This document shows, piece by piece, positions 15,217 through 23,791 of a stretch of 35,166 nucleotides of DNA; position 1 is the first letter of the stretch; each line of letters opens with the position of its first letter. The notes beneath the pieces were generated by a model. That model had not been told where the DNA came from. It did not search any database and saw nothing but the letters and a program-made list of their open reading frames with translations. Origin of the DNA: Lachnospiraceae bacterium (GTDB taxonomy: Bacteria; Bacillota; Clostridia; Lachnospirales; Lachnospiraceae); contig JAGAPO010000007.1 of assembly GCA_017623215.1 (NCBI GenBank), positions 1 through 35,166 on the forward strand, given 5' to 3'. The translations under genes were made by a program, and so were the position numbers.

Positions 15217-17538
15217 ATGGACAACGAGATCAGAAAAATGCCGCTTGTGGCGCTGCGGAATCTAGCGGTGCTTCCGGGAATGCTGATTCATTTTGATGTG
15301 AGCAGAAAGTTCAATATTGCGGCGCTTGAGGCGGCGATGAAGAACAATCTGAAGGTATTTCTGGTAATGCAGAGAGAGGCGGATGTGGAGGAGCCGCAGG
15401 CGGAGGATTTATATGAGGGCGGTACGACGGCGGTGGTCAAGCAGATTATGAAGCTGCCGGGCGGCCTTTTGCGGGTGCTGGTGTCCGGAGAAGAACGGGG
15501 TATGCTCCTGAATTATGATGACAGCGGAGCATATCCAGAGGGAGAAGTGGCAATGATAAAGGACGAAGAAGAGGACATGCAGCCGCAGGAGAGAGAGGCG
15601 ATGATAAGAAGCCTGCAGGATCTGCTGCAGGTCTATCTGACAGAGAACGCCCATATCAGCAAGGATACGGTCAAGCAGTTAATGTCGGAAAAGGAGCTTG
15701 GAAAGCTGATCGACCTGATTGCGGCGAACATTCCGATGGCGCTGGAAGCGAAACAGATGATTCTGGAGGAGACCGATCTGGAGGAGCGATTTCAGGACAC
15801 CGCTCTTCTTCTTGCCAATGAGGTTGAGGTCATTCGGATTAAGAAGGATCTGCAGCTGAAGGTTAAGGAGCAGGTAGATCAGAACCAGAGGGAGTATATT
15901 TTACGCGAGCAGTTAAAGGCGATCAAGGAAGAGCTCGGCGAGAATAATACGCAGACCGAGGCGGAGAATTACCGTCAGGCGGTGGCGGCCCTGGAAGCTT
16001 CGGATGAAGTCAAGGAGAAGATATTAAAGGAGATTGCACGGTTTGAGAACCTCGGCACGAACAATCCCGAGGCTAATGTCAGCCGCGGCTATATAGATAC
16101 CTTGTTGGAGCTTCCCTGGGATAAGATGAGCGAGGAACGTGCGGATCTCAAGCACGCGAAGAAGGTTCTGGAACGAGAGCATTACGGCCTTGAGCAGGTG
16201 AAGGAGAGGGTGCTGGAATTCCTGGCTGTCCGGATTATGAACCGTCATGGGGAGAGCCCGATTCTTTGTCTGGTGGGCCCCCCCGGAACCGGTAAGACTT
16301 CGATTGCGCGTTCGGTTGCGGAAGCGCTTGGCAAGGAATATGTGCGTATCTGCCTGGGCGGCGTGCGCGACGAGGCGGAGATCCGCGGTCACAGAAGAAC
16401 CTATATCGGCGCGATGCCGGGCCGGATTGCGGTTGGATTAAAGACTGCGAAGGTGAAGAATCCGCTGATGCTGCTCGATGAGATTGACAAGGTATCGAGC
16501 GATTACAAGGGGGATACCTCCTCGGCATTGTTGGAAGTCCTGGACGGGGAGCAGAACAGCCGGTTTGTGGATCATTATGTTGAGATCCCGATAGACCTCT
16601 CCGAGGTACTTTTCATCGCAACGGCAAATACAACGCAGACGATTCCGAAGCCACTGCTTGACCGAATGGAGGTTATTGAGGTCGGAAGCTACAGCCATAA
16701 TGAGAAGCTTCATATTGCAAAGGAACACCTCCTTGCGAAGCAGCGCAGAAAGAACGGGCTTGAGGAGAAGCAGCTGAAGATATCTACGAAGGCAATGGAG
16801 CATATCATTTCCGGATATACAAGGGAAGCAGGTGTCCGCAGCCTGGAGCGCAGGCTGGGTGAAATCTGCAGAAAAGCGGCAAGAGAGCTTCTGGAAGATG
16901 AGACAAAGAAAAAGATTTCTGTTACGGATAAGAACCTGGAGCGGTATCTGGGCAAGGAGAAATATCATTTTGACAAAGCAAATGCGGCCGATGAGGTCGG
17001 AATTGTGCGCGGCCTCGCATGGACCAGCGTCGGCGGTGATACGCTGCAGATTGAAGTGAATGTCATGTCCGGCAAAGGAAATGTGGAGCTGACCGGTCAA
17101 CTCGGTGATGTGATGAAGGAGTCGGCACGCGCGGGTATCAGCTATATCCGTTCGATTGCGGAGCATTTTGAGATTGCGGGGGATTTCTTCGAGAAGCATG
17201 ATCTGCACATTCACATTCCGGAGGGAGCGGTACCGAAGGACGGGCCGTCCGCCGGTATTACGATGGCAACCGCTATGATTTCTGCGATCACCGGGAAAAA
17301 GGTGAAGGCAGATCTTGCGATGACCGGAGAGATTACACTTCGCGGACGTGTGCTTCCGATTGGAGGCCTGAAGGAGAAGGTGCTCGCGGCAAAGGAAGCC
17401 GGAATTCATACGATTGTGGTTCCGGATAAGAACCGCGCGGATATCGAAGAGCTTGCAGGGGAGATTACGGACGGAATCCGGTTCTGTTACGCAAAGACGA
17501 TGGAGGATGTCTTAAAGGAAGCCCTGGTCGAGGAATAG
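15217..17538 (+). CDS. lon: ATP-dependent protease Lon
   Basis: Cytoplasmic AAA+ serine protease degrading misfolded and regulatory proteins. 773 residues from the ATG at 15217 ([13 protein letters not shown]), which aligns with the normal family start. In-frame codons further upstream cross the clpX terminator and are rejected. Seen: N-domain ([21 protein letters not shown]), coiled coil about 190-270, Walker [21 protein letters not shown] Walker B, and the C-terminal protease domain with Ser678 (KDGPSAGI) and Lys721 ([14 protein letters not shown]). The ribosome site AGAGG is rather close to the ATG. It follows clpX and directly precedes engB (24-base gap), the usual Firmicute order. Confidence 0.97.
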   Translation: MDNEIRKMPLVALRNLAVLPGMLIHFDVSRKFNIAALEAAMKNNLKVFLVMQREADVEEPQAEDLYEGGTTAVVKQIMKLPGGLLRVLVSGEERGMLLNYDDSGAYPEGEVAMIKDEEEDMQPQEREAMIRSLQDLLQVYLTENAHISKDTVKQLMSEKELGKLIDLIAANIPMALEAKQMILEETDLEERFQDTALLLANEVEVIRIKKDLQLKVKEQVDQNQREYILREQLKAIKEELGENNTQTEAENYRQAVAALEASDEVKEKILKEIARFENLGTNNPEANVSRGYIDTLLELPWDKMSEERADLKHAKKVLEREHYGLEQVKERVLEFLAVRIMNRHGESPILCLVGPPGTGKTSIARSVAEALGKEYVRICLGGVRDEAEIRGHRRTYIGAMPGRIAVGLKTAKVKNPLMLLDEIDKVSSDYKGDTSSALLEVLDGEQNSRFVDHYVEIPIDLSEVLFIATANTTQTIPKPLLDRMEVIEVGSYSHNEKLHIAKEHLLAKQRRKNGLEEKQLKISTKAMEHIISGYTREAGVRSLERRLGEICRKAARELLEDETKKKISVTDKNLERYLGKEKYHFDKANAADEVGIVRGLAWTSVGGDTLQIEVNVMSGKGNVELTGQLGDVMKESARAGISYIRSIAEHFEIAGDFFEKHDLHIHIPEGAVPKDGPSAGITMATAMISAITGKKVKADLAMTGEITLRGRVLPIGGLKEKVLAAKEAGIHTIVVPDKNRADIEELAGEITDGIRFCYAKTMEDVLKEALVEE

Positions 17539-17562
17539 AGGGCCGGAAGAAAGGAGAAAGCT

Positions 17563-18195
17563 GTGGTAGTAAATAACGTGAATCTGGAGACGGTCTGTGG
17601 AATTACGAGCAAGCTGCCGGAGAATACGCTGCCGGAATTCGCATTTGCGGGAAAGTCGAATGTGGGAAAATCGTCGTTGATCAATGCCCTGATGTACCGA
17701 AAGGCCTATGCGAGAACCTCGTCCCAGCCAGGCAAGACGCAGACAATTAACTTCTATAATATTGACGAGAAGCTGTATTTTGTCGATTTGCCCGGCTACG
17801 GGTATGCGAAGGTATCGCAGACGACCAAGGAAAAATGGGGCAGGATGATCGAGCGTTATCTGAAAAAGTCGGCCCAGCTGAAGCTGGTATTCCTTCTGGT
17901 CGATATCCGGCATGAGCCGTCGGCCAACGATGTGCAGATGTATGACTGGATTGTCTATCAGGGATTTAAGCCGGTTATCGTGGCGACCAAGCTTGATAAG
18001 ATTAACCGCAGCCAGGTTGCAAAGCAGGTGAAGCTGATTCGTGAGACGCTTGCTTTGCCCAAGGACGGAATCCTGATTCCGTTCTCGGCTGAGACGAAGG
18101 CGGGGCGCGATGAGATCTGGGAACAGATGGAAAAGCTGATGCCGGTGCCGGAGGAAGATGTGCAGAAGGCGGAGGATACGCAGAGGGATGAATAA
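17563..18195 (+). CDS. engB: ribosome biogenesis GTPase EngB/YsxC
   Basis: Essential-class small GTPase needed for late 50S subunit assembly. 210 residues from a GTG start with AAAGGAG upstream. G1 is GKSNVGKSS, switch-I/G2 is the SQPGKTQTINF region, G3 is DLPGYGYAKV, G4 is TKLD and G5 is FSAETKAG. The C-terminal acidic tail (EEDVQKAEDTQRDE) is dispensable-looking. It ends the housekeeping run. No clear terminator follows, and about 430 bases of AT-rich DNA separate it from the microcompartment locus. Confidence 0.96.
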   Translation: MVVNNVNLETVCGITSKLPENTLPEFAFAGKSNVGKSSLINALMYRKAYARTSSQPGKTQTINFYNIDEKLYFVDLPGYGYAKVSQTTKEKWGRMIERYLKKSAQLKLVFLLVDIRHEPSANDVQMYDWIVYQGFKPVIVATKLDKINRSQVAKQVKLIRETLALPKDGILIPFSAETKAGRDEIWEQMEKLMPVPEEDVQKAEDTQRDE

Positions 18196-18530
18196 AAATT
18201 CCGAATGTCTGCATGGGAGAGAAGAACGGAGAAGCAAAAAGCACACAGCCGGGAATAGGAAGAGAGGCTGATAATCGAATTTCCAAAACAGGAGATGCGA
18301 AAAATAGAAATGCTGCAATATGGAAAAATTATACAAATGCTTGTATATAGGATATGTCCTGTCCACAAGCAGTTGGAAAATGATTCCGATTTGCGGCATT
18401 TTTTGCTTTCAGAAATCCGTATTAGAGAAAAACAAGGAAAATCCACAAAATAATTTTTGAAAACAACATAAAACAAACATGCGGTTCTGCTAAAAACAAA
18501 GCAATCCAATAAATTTGTATGATGTTTCTA
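18196..18530. other. AT-rich intergenic region before the microcompartment locus
   Basis: No gene. It contains the palindrome TATACAA-n4-TTGTATA (18330-18347) and A-rich stretches around 18450-18475, including near-repeats of AACATAAAACAAACAT. No good catabolite-repression (cre) box was found. It probably carries the control sites of the microcompartment promoter. Confidence 0.5.
18330..18347. promoter_or_regulatory. operator-like palindrome
   Basis: TATACAA (18330-18336) - ATGC - TTGTATA (18341-18347), a perfect 7-bp inverted repeat with a 4-base centre, about 185 bases upstream of the -35 box. It is a candidate binding site for a dimeric repressor such as the DeoR protein at the far end of the locus. 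Which protein binds is unknown. Confidence 0.4.
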
Positions 18531-18558
18531 TTGACATTGAGCAAAAGCGTGTTATAAT
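18531..18558 (+). promoter_or_regulatory. main sigma-A promoter of the microcompartment locus
   Basis: -35 TTGACA (18531-18536), 16-base spacer and -10 TATAAT (18553-18558), both perfect consensus. The leader to the dehydratase ATG is about 60 bases. A promoter this good implies control by repression rather than by activation. Confidence 0.75.
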
Positions 18559-18586
18559 GGTATATAGAGTTAGTATAAGGGAATTT

Positions 18587-18631
18587 ATGAATAATGAATT
18601 GGCCTATCTATGGGGGAAAGGAGAACTATGA
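18587..18631 (+). CDS. possible 14-codon leader peptide overlapping the dehydratase start
   Basis: MNNELAYLWGKGEL followed by TGA, with AAGG six bases before its ATG. Its stop overlaps the dehydratase start as ATGA (18628-18631), and the dehydratase ribosome site AAAGGAG lies inside it. The arrangement suggests translational coupling. There is no independent evidence that it is translated. Confidence 0.35.
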   Translation: MNNELAYLWGKGEL

Positions 18632-21153
18632 AGCGGTATACAATTTTTGATATGCCAAAGCCGGAACGAATCGGGAGACTGGTTGATCATTTGTATGCGA
18701 AGATGCCTGAGATTGAATCTGCAAGAGCGATTCTTTTGACGGAGTCGTACAGGCAGACCGAAGGCGAACCGATGATTCTTCGGAGAGCCAAAGCATTTGA
18801 ACATATTTTGAAGAACATTCCCATTATTATCCGGGAGGATGAGCTGATTGTCGGAAGCTCGACGATTGCTCCCCGCGGATGTCAGACGTATCCGGAATTC
18901 TCGTATGAGTGGCTGGAAGCGGAGTTCGACACGGTGGCGAAGAGAACGGCGGATCCGTTCTTTATCGCGGACAAGACCAAGGAGGAGCTTCGCGAGGTAC
19001 ATACGTACTGGAAGGGCAGGACGACAAGTGAGCTGGCAACCTCTTATATGACGCCGCAGACCCTGCTTTCGATTGAACATAATATCTTTACGCCGGGCAA
19101 TTATTTTTATAACGGCGTCGAGCATGTGACAGTCCAGTACGATAAGGTGTTGAAGATTGGCTTTGAAGGTATCCGGGATGAGGCGAAGGAACGGCTCGCT
19201 GCTTTGAATGTGGCGGACGGGGATTACCAGAAGCGTTCTGCCTTCCTAAAAGCGGTTGTCATCAGCTGTGAGGCTGCGATTCTGTACGCGAGACGATATA
19301 TGGTGCTTGCGAAGCAGATGGCGGATCAGTGTTCGGATGAGACCCGAAAGAAGGAACTGCTTGCGATTGCGATGAATTGCGGCAGGGTTCCGGCGAAGGG
19401 GGCACAGAGCTTTTACGAGGCCTGCCAGTCGTTTTGGTTTGTTCAGCAGCTGCTGCAGCTGGAGTCGAGCGGTCATTCGATATCGCCCGGACGTTTCGAT
19501 CAGTATATGTATCCTTATTATAAGAAGGATTTGGATGAAGGAAAGCTGACCAGGGAGTTCGCTCAGGAGCTGATGGACTGCATCTGGGTGAAGCTCAATG
19601 ATTTGAATAAGTGCAGAGACGCGGTCAGTGCGGAAGGGTTCGCAGGCTACAGTCTGTTCCAGAACCTGATTGCGGGCGGACAGGATGCAGAAGGACGCGA
19701 TGTGACGAATGATTTGTCCTTTATGTGTATCCAGGCGTCGAAGCACGTGATGCTGCCGCAGCCGTCCTTCTCGGTAAGAGTCTGGAACGGTACGCCTCAT
19801 GAATTCCTGATTAAGGCGGCGGAGCTGACAAGAACCGGTATCGGACTTCCGGCCTATTACAATGATGAGGTCATTATTCCTGCATTGGTCAATCGCGGCC
19901 TTTCACTCGCGGATGCGAGAGAATACAACATCATTGGATGTGTGGAACCGCAGAAAGCGGGCAAGACCGAAGGCTGGCACGATGCGGCATTCTTTAATAT
20001 GTGCCGTCCGCTCGAGCTTGTGTTCTCGAACGGTGTGGACAAGGGCGTACAGATTGGCCCGAGAACCGGCGAGGTAGAGGAATTTACAACCTTTGACGAG
20101 TTCTATGATGCGTATAAGAAGCAGATGAAGTACCAGATAGAACTGCTGGTCAACGCGGATAACTCAATTGATGTGGCACATGCCGAGAGATGTCCGCTTC
20201 CGTTCCTTTCATGTATGGTTGATGACTGTATGAAGAGAGGAAAGACCGTGCAGGAGGGCGGAGCGGTATATAACTTTACCGGACCGCAGGGCTTCGGTAT
20301 CGCGAATATGGCGGATTCTCTGTATGCGATTAAGAAGCTGGTATACGAAGAGAAGGCATTTTCGATTACCGAATTGAAGAAGGCGCTTGCTGCGAATTAC
20401 GGCAAGGGCATTGATGCGGATACGGCGGCTTCCGTGACCGCACAGATTGTGGACGAACTGAAGAAGAGCGGGAAGAAGGTCGGAGAAGAGGATGTGGTTC
20501 AGATCTTAAAGACGGTTCTGAGCGAAGGAGTCTCCTCCGGTGAGAAGGCGAGATACGAAGAGATTCGGAAGCTGATTCTTGCGGTTCCGAAGTTCGGCAA
20601 TGATATTGATGAGGTTGACGAGTTCGCAAGGGATGTTGCGTATACGTACACGAAGCCCCTTGAGACGTATCATAATCCGAGAGGCGGTATGTACCAGGCA
20701 GGACTTTACCCGGTATCCGCGAATGTTCCGTTAGGCGCTCAGACGGGCGCAACACCGGATGGAAGATATGCGAAGACTCCGGTGGCGGACGGGGTATCCC
20801 CTTCTGCGGGCAAGGATGTGAACGGTCCGACGGCTGCCGCGAATTCGGTTTCCAGACTGGATCATTTTATCGCGTCCAACGGAACCCTATTTAATCAGAA
20901 GTTCCATCCTTCGGCGCTGAGCGGAAGAGAAGGGCTTGAGAAGTTTGTGGCCCTGATTCGTTCTTACTTTGACCAGAAGGGAAGCCATATGCAGTTTAAT
21001 GTAGTAAGCCGTGAGACATTGCTGGATGCGCAGAAGAATCCGGAGAAGTACAAGCACTTAGTTGTCCGCGTTGCGGGCTACAGCGCATTGTTCACTACAT
21101 TGTCCCGGTCGCTTCAGGACGATATTATTAATCGTACGGAACAGGGATTTTAA
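18628..21153 (+). CDS. B12-independent (glycyl radical) 1,2-propanediol dehydratase
   Basis: Removes water from (S)/(R)-1,2-propanediol to give propanal by radical chemistry. Signature enzyme of the microcompartment. 841 residues from the ATG at 18628, with AAAGGAG 5 bases upstream. The catalytic loop IIGCVEPQ gives Cys438, and the C-terminal radical loop RVAGYSALF gives Gly817. Both numbers agree with those I recall for the characterised Roseburia inulinivorans propanediol dehydratase. GCVEPQ distinguishes diol-dehydratase-type enzymes from pyruvate formate-lyase (adjacent Cys pair) and, less surely, from choline lyase. No N-terminal encapsulation extension is visible: the protein begins directly with the fold (MKRYTIFDMPKPERIGRLV). 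It is oxygen-sensitive in its activated form. The activase gene follows 15 bases downstream. Gene names are not uniform in this family, so none is given. Confidence 0.93.
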   Translation: MKRYTIFDMPKPERIGRLVDHLYAKMPEIESARAILLTESYRQTEGEPMILRRAKAFEHILKNIPIIIREDELIVGSSTIAPRGCQTYPEFSYEWLEAEFDTVAKRTADPFFIADKTKEELREVHTYWKGRTTSELATSYMTPQTLLSIEHNIFTPGNYFYNGVEHVTVQYDKVLKIGFEGIRDEAKERLAALNVADGDYQKRSAFLKAVVISCEAAILYARRYMVLAKQMADQCSDETRKKELLAIAMNCGRVPAKGAQSFYEACQSFWFVQQLLQLESSGHSISPGRFDQYMYPYYKKDLDEGKLTREFAQELMDCIWVKLNDLNKCRDAVSAEGFAGYSLFQNLIAGGQDAEGRDVTNDLSFMCIQASKHVMLPQPSFSVRVWNGTPHEFLIKAAELTRTGIGLPAYYNDEVIIPALVNRGLSLADAREYNIIGCVEPQKAGKTEGWHDAAFFNMCRPLELVFSNGVDKGVQIGPRTGEVEEFTTFDEFYDAYKKQMKYQIELLVNADNSIDVAHAERCPLPFLSCMVDDCMKRGKTVQEGGAVYNFTGPQGFGIANMADSLYAIKKLVYEEKAFSITELKKALAANYGKGIDADTAASVTAQIVDELKKSGKKVGEEDVVQILKTVLSEGVSSGEKARYEEIRKLILAVPKFGNDIDEVDEFARDVAYTYTKPLETYHNPRGGMYQAGLYPVSANVPLGAQTGATPDGRYAKTPVADGVSPSAGKDVNGPTAAANSVSRLDHFIASNGTLFNQKFHPSALSGREGLEKFVALIRSYFDQKGSHMQFNVVSRETLLDAQKNPEKYKHLVVRVAGYSALFTTLSRSLQDDIINRTEQGF

Positions 21154-21168
21154 GGACGGGTAAGGCGT

Positions 21169-21969
21169 ATGGAGAATTACAATTATCTGGATGTACCCGG
21201 AAGAATATTTGATATTCAGCGTTATTCGATTCATGACGGCCCCGGAATCCGAACCATTGTATTCCTAAAGGGCTGCGTGCTTCGCTGTAAGTGGTGCTGC
21301 AATCCGGAATCGCAGGAATACGCGATTCAGAAGATGGTGGTTGCGGGTGAGGAGAAGATAATCGGAGAGGATACCACGGCGGGTAAAGTGCTCGAGACCG
21401 TGGAGAGGGACAGAACCTACTACAGGCGTTCCGGAGGAGGAATGACGCTCTCCGGCGGAGAGAGTCTGTGCCAGCCGGAATTTGCAAAGGCGCTCCTGTA
21501 CGGAGCGAAGCAGCTGGGCATTACAACTGCGATGGAAAGTATGGGCTGTGCGAAGTACGAGGTGATTGAGAGCATCCTGCCTTATCTGGATGACTACCTG
21601 CTCGATATTAAGCACATGAATCCGGAGAAGCACAAGGCGTTTACCGGGCGGGCGAATGACCTGATGCTTGAGAACGCCAAAAAGATTGCCGATTCCGGAA
21701 TGACAAGACTGTCCATCCGGGTTCCGGTGGTTCCGACCTTCAATGATTCCCCGGATGAGATTAAGGCAATCGCGGAATTTGCGGCAAAGCTGAAAGGTGT
21801 GTACAAGCTCCACCTGCTTCCGTATCACCGTCTCGGTCAGGACAAGTACGAGGGTCTCGGAAGGGAATATCAGATGAAGCACATTGTGCCGCCGACGAAT
21901 GAGACGATGCAGGAACTGCTTGCGATTGCGAAGAGGGCATCGGGGCTTGACTGTCAGATTGGAGGATAG
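21169..21969 (+). CDS. glycyl radical enzyme activase (radical SAM)
   Basis: Uses S-adenosylmethionine and a [4Fe-4S] cluster to abstract hydrogen from Gly817 of the preceding dehydratase. 266 residues. Radical-SAM motif Cys36-x3-Cys40-x2-Cys43 (KGCVLRCKWCCNPES); the SGGGMTLSGGE SAM-binding motif; DDYLLDIKHMN; and RVPVVPTFNDS. Compared with many dehydratase activases of about 300 residues, the eight-cysteine ferredoxin-like insertion after the CxxxCxxC motif is absent, as in the pyruvate formate-lyase activase. An extra Cys44 follows the motif. The stop codon region carries the GGAGG site of the next gene, so the genes are coupled. Confidence 0.92.
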   Translation: MENYNYLDVPGRIFDIQRYSIHDGPGIRTIVFLKGCVLRCKWCCNPESQEYAIQKMVVAGEEKIIGEDTTAGKVLETVERDRTYYRRSGGGMTLSGGESLCQPEFAKALLYGAKQLGITTAMESMGCAKYEVIESILPYLDDYLLDIKHMNPEKHKAFTGRANDLMLENAKKIADSGMTRLSIRVPVVPTFNDSPDEIKAIAEFAAKLKGVYKLHLLPYHRLGQDKYEGLGREYQMKHIVPPTNETMQELLAIAKRASGLDCQIGG

Positions 21970-21973
21970 ACCA

Positions 21974-22351
21974 ATGGGATTTGCAGATAGACTGACAACA
22001 GAAGAGAAGCTCAGGATTGTTCAGGAGCTGGTTCCCGGTAAGCAGATTACGATTGCGCATATCATTGCGAATCCGGATCCGATTCTGTATGAGAAGCTGG
22101 GACTGAATCCGGCGTTGGACTATTCGAAGTCCGCTATCGGAGTTGTAACAATCAGTCCGGCGGAGACCGCTATCATTATTGCGGATATTGCAATGAAGGC
22201 GGCAGGCGTTGAGATTGGATTCGTGGACAGGTTTGCGGGAACCCTGATTGTAACGGGAACCGTATCGGAGACAGAGGCGGCGCTGAACGCGCTTGTGGAT
22301 TATTCGCGTGACAAGCTTGGCTTTACGGTCTGCGATATTACGAAGACCTGA
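21974..22351 (+). CDS. EutS/PduU-type circularly permuted BMC-H shell protein
   Basis: Hexameric microcompartment shell protein, 125 residues. The EutS/PduU signature is clear: IVQELVPGKQITIAHIIANP at the N-terminus forms the central beta-barrel plug. Then come AIGVVTISPAETAIIIADIAMKAAGVEIGFVDRFAGTLIVTG and a C-terminal FTVCDITKT. Compared with classical EutS there are about ten extra residues (MGFADRLTTEEK) before the barrel strand. The permutation closes the pore on one face, so it is thought to be a docking or interaction tile rather than a metabolite gate. The gap after the activase is 4 bases, with GGAGG inside the activase stop region. Confidence 0.9.
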   Translation: MGFADRLTTEEKLRIVQELVPGKQITIAHIIANPDPILYEKLGLNPALDYSKSAIGVVTISPAETAIIIADIAMKAAGVEIGFVDRFAGTLIVTGTVSETEAALNALVDYSRDKLGFTVCDITKT

Positions 22352-22387
22352 TTCGAGTGAGAAGAGCCTCTTTTAGGAGGAGCAATC

Positions 22388-22840
22388 TTGAAAAAGATAG
22401 TATTGATGGGCCGCAGCGAATGCGGCAAGACAACACTGACCCAGGCGCTTCGGGGAGAAAAGATTCATTATCACAAGACACAGTACGTCAATCATTTTGA
22501 TGTGGTCATTGATACGCCGGGGGAATACGCGCAGACGAAGCATCTTGGCTACGCACTTGCATTGTATTCCTACGAGGCGGATGTGGTGGGACTTCTGATA
22601 GCCGCGAACGAACAGTATTCCCTGTTCCCGCCGTGCTGTACCTCCATGGTGAACCGGGAGGTCATCGGCATCGTAACCAAGATCGACGCGCCGGATGCAA
22701 AACCGGAGCAGGCCGAGAAGTGGCTGAGACTGGCGGGATGTAAGAAGGTGTTCTTTGTGAACTCCAAAGGGAATGAAGGAGTCAGCGATATATTGGAGTA
22801 TTTGAGGGAAGATGGCGATGTAATGCCATGGGAAGAATGA
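22388..22840 (+). CDS. EutP/PduV-type small GTPase
   Basis: Ras-like P-loop GTPase found in microcompartment operons, 150 residues. TTG start with TTAGGAGGAGC upstream. G1 GRSECGKTTL, G3 DTPGEY, G4 TKID and G5-like NSKGNEG are seen. In enteric bacteria the PduV relative is associated with microcompartment positioning, and EutP has also been described as an acetate kinase, so the role here is open. It pairs with the EutS/PduU-type shell protein just upstream, a common adjacency consistent with GTPase-shell contact. Confidence 0.88.
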   Translation: MKKIVLMGRSECGKTTLTQALRGEKIHYHKTQYVNHFDVVIDTPGEYAQTKHLGYALALYSYEADVVGLLIAANEQYSLFPPCCTSMVNREVIGIVTKIDAPDAKPEQAEKWLRLAGCKKVFFVNSKGNEGVSDILEYLREDGDVMPWEE

Positions 22841-22977
22841 TGAGGCATTCGTTCCGGCGGATGGCAGGAGTTGCAGAATTGGTTTTTGAAACTAAGTAAA
22901 AGGCAGCAGGGCGGACTGCTAAGATGGTTATCCGCTTAACGTATAAATCAGAATCTTATTATTAGGAGGAATTGATA

Positions 22978-23781
22978 ATGGTTAACGAGTACGAAATTAA
23001 GAAACAGATTTGTGAGATCGGTAAGAGAATTTACGATCATGGCATGGTTGCAGCGAATGATGGCAACATTTCCGTTAAGCTGAACGATCATGAGTTTTTA
23101 TGCACCCCTACCGGTGTCAGCAAGGGATTCATGACTCCCGAGTTCATCTGTAAGGTAGACGAGAATGGTAAGGTTCTGCAGGCGAATCCGGGATTCAAGC
23201 CTTCGTCCGAGATTAAGATGCATATGCGTGTATATAAGGAGAGACCTGACGTACAGTCCGTTGTACATGCTCATCCGTTATATGCAACAACCTTCGCAAT
23301 CGCAGGTATCCCGTTAACTCAGCCGATCATGCCCGAGGCAGTTATCGCTCTTGGATGCGTTCCGATCGCAGAGTACGGCACACCTTCCACCGAGGAGATT
23401 CCGGATGCCGTATCGAAGTACCTTCAGTACTATGATGCAGTATTACTGGAGAACCATGGTGCATTAACCTACTCCGATTCCTTACTTGCTGCATACCACA
23501 AGATGGAGTCCGTTGAGTTCTACGCTCAGTTATTATACCAGGCAAAGCAGCTTGGCGGCCCCAAGGAGTTATCCAAGTCCCAGGTTGAGAAGCTGTACGA
23601 GATCAGAAGACAGTTCGGATTAAAGGGTAAGCATCCGGCAGATGTATGCGTTGGCAAGAAGTGCAACGGCGGAATGAGCTGCCATTCCTGCGGCGGACAC
23701 AGCGAAGCAGCTGAGAGCGTAAGCGCTGATACCGTAGCGGAGATCACAAAGAAGGTTATGGAGCAGCTTGGCCTGAAATAA
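22978..23781 (+). CDS. class II aldolase (fuculose/rhamnulose-1-phosphate type) with C-terminal encapsulation helix
   Basis: Zinc-dependent aldolase giving DHAP and lactaldehyde from a 6-deoxy-ketose-1-phosphate. 267 residues from the ATG at 22978 (AGGAGG 8 bases upstream; an ATG 6 bases earlier is too close). Catalytic Glu78; zinc ligands His97 and His99 (VVHAHP) and His160 (LENHGAL). After the catalytic domain (1-215) comes a four-cysteine hinge (Cys224, 229, 235, 238; pattern C-x4-C-x5-C-x2-C with many Gly). The last 18 residues (ADTVAEITKKVMEQLGLK) are an amphipathic helix typical of microcompartment targeting peptides. Whether fuculose- or rhamnulose-phosphate is preferred cannot be told from sequence. 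No sugar isomerase or kinase lies nearby. Confidence 0.92.
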   Translation: MVNEYEIKKQICEIGKRIYDHGMVAANDGNISVKLNDHEFLCTPTGVSKGFMTPEFICKVDENGKVLQANPGFKPSSEIKMHMRVYKERPDVQSVVHAHPLYATTFAIAGIPLTQPIMPEAVIALGCVPIAEYGTPSTEEIPDAVSKYLQYYDAVLLENHGALTYSDSLLAAYHKMESVEFYAQLLYQAKQLGGPKELSKSQVEKLYEIRRQFGLKGKHPADVCVGKKCNGGMSCHSCGGHSEAAESVSADTVAEITKKVMEQLGLK

Positions 23782-23791
23782 GGAGAAGCTT

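Noticed and set aside
18440..18480. Catabolite-repression (cre) site before the dehydratase
   Set aside because: The A-rich stretch resembles TGAAAAC...ACA but lacks the central CG of the cre consensus.
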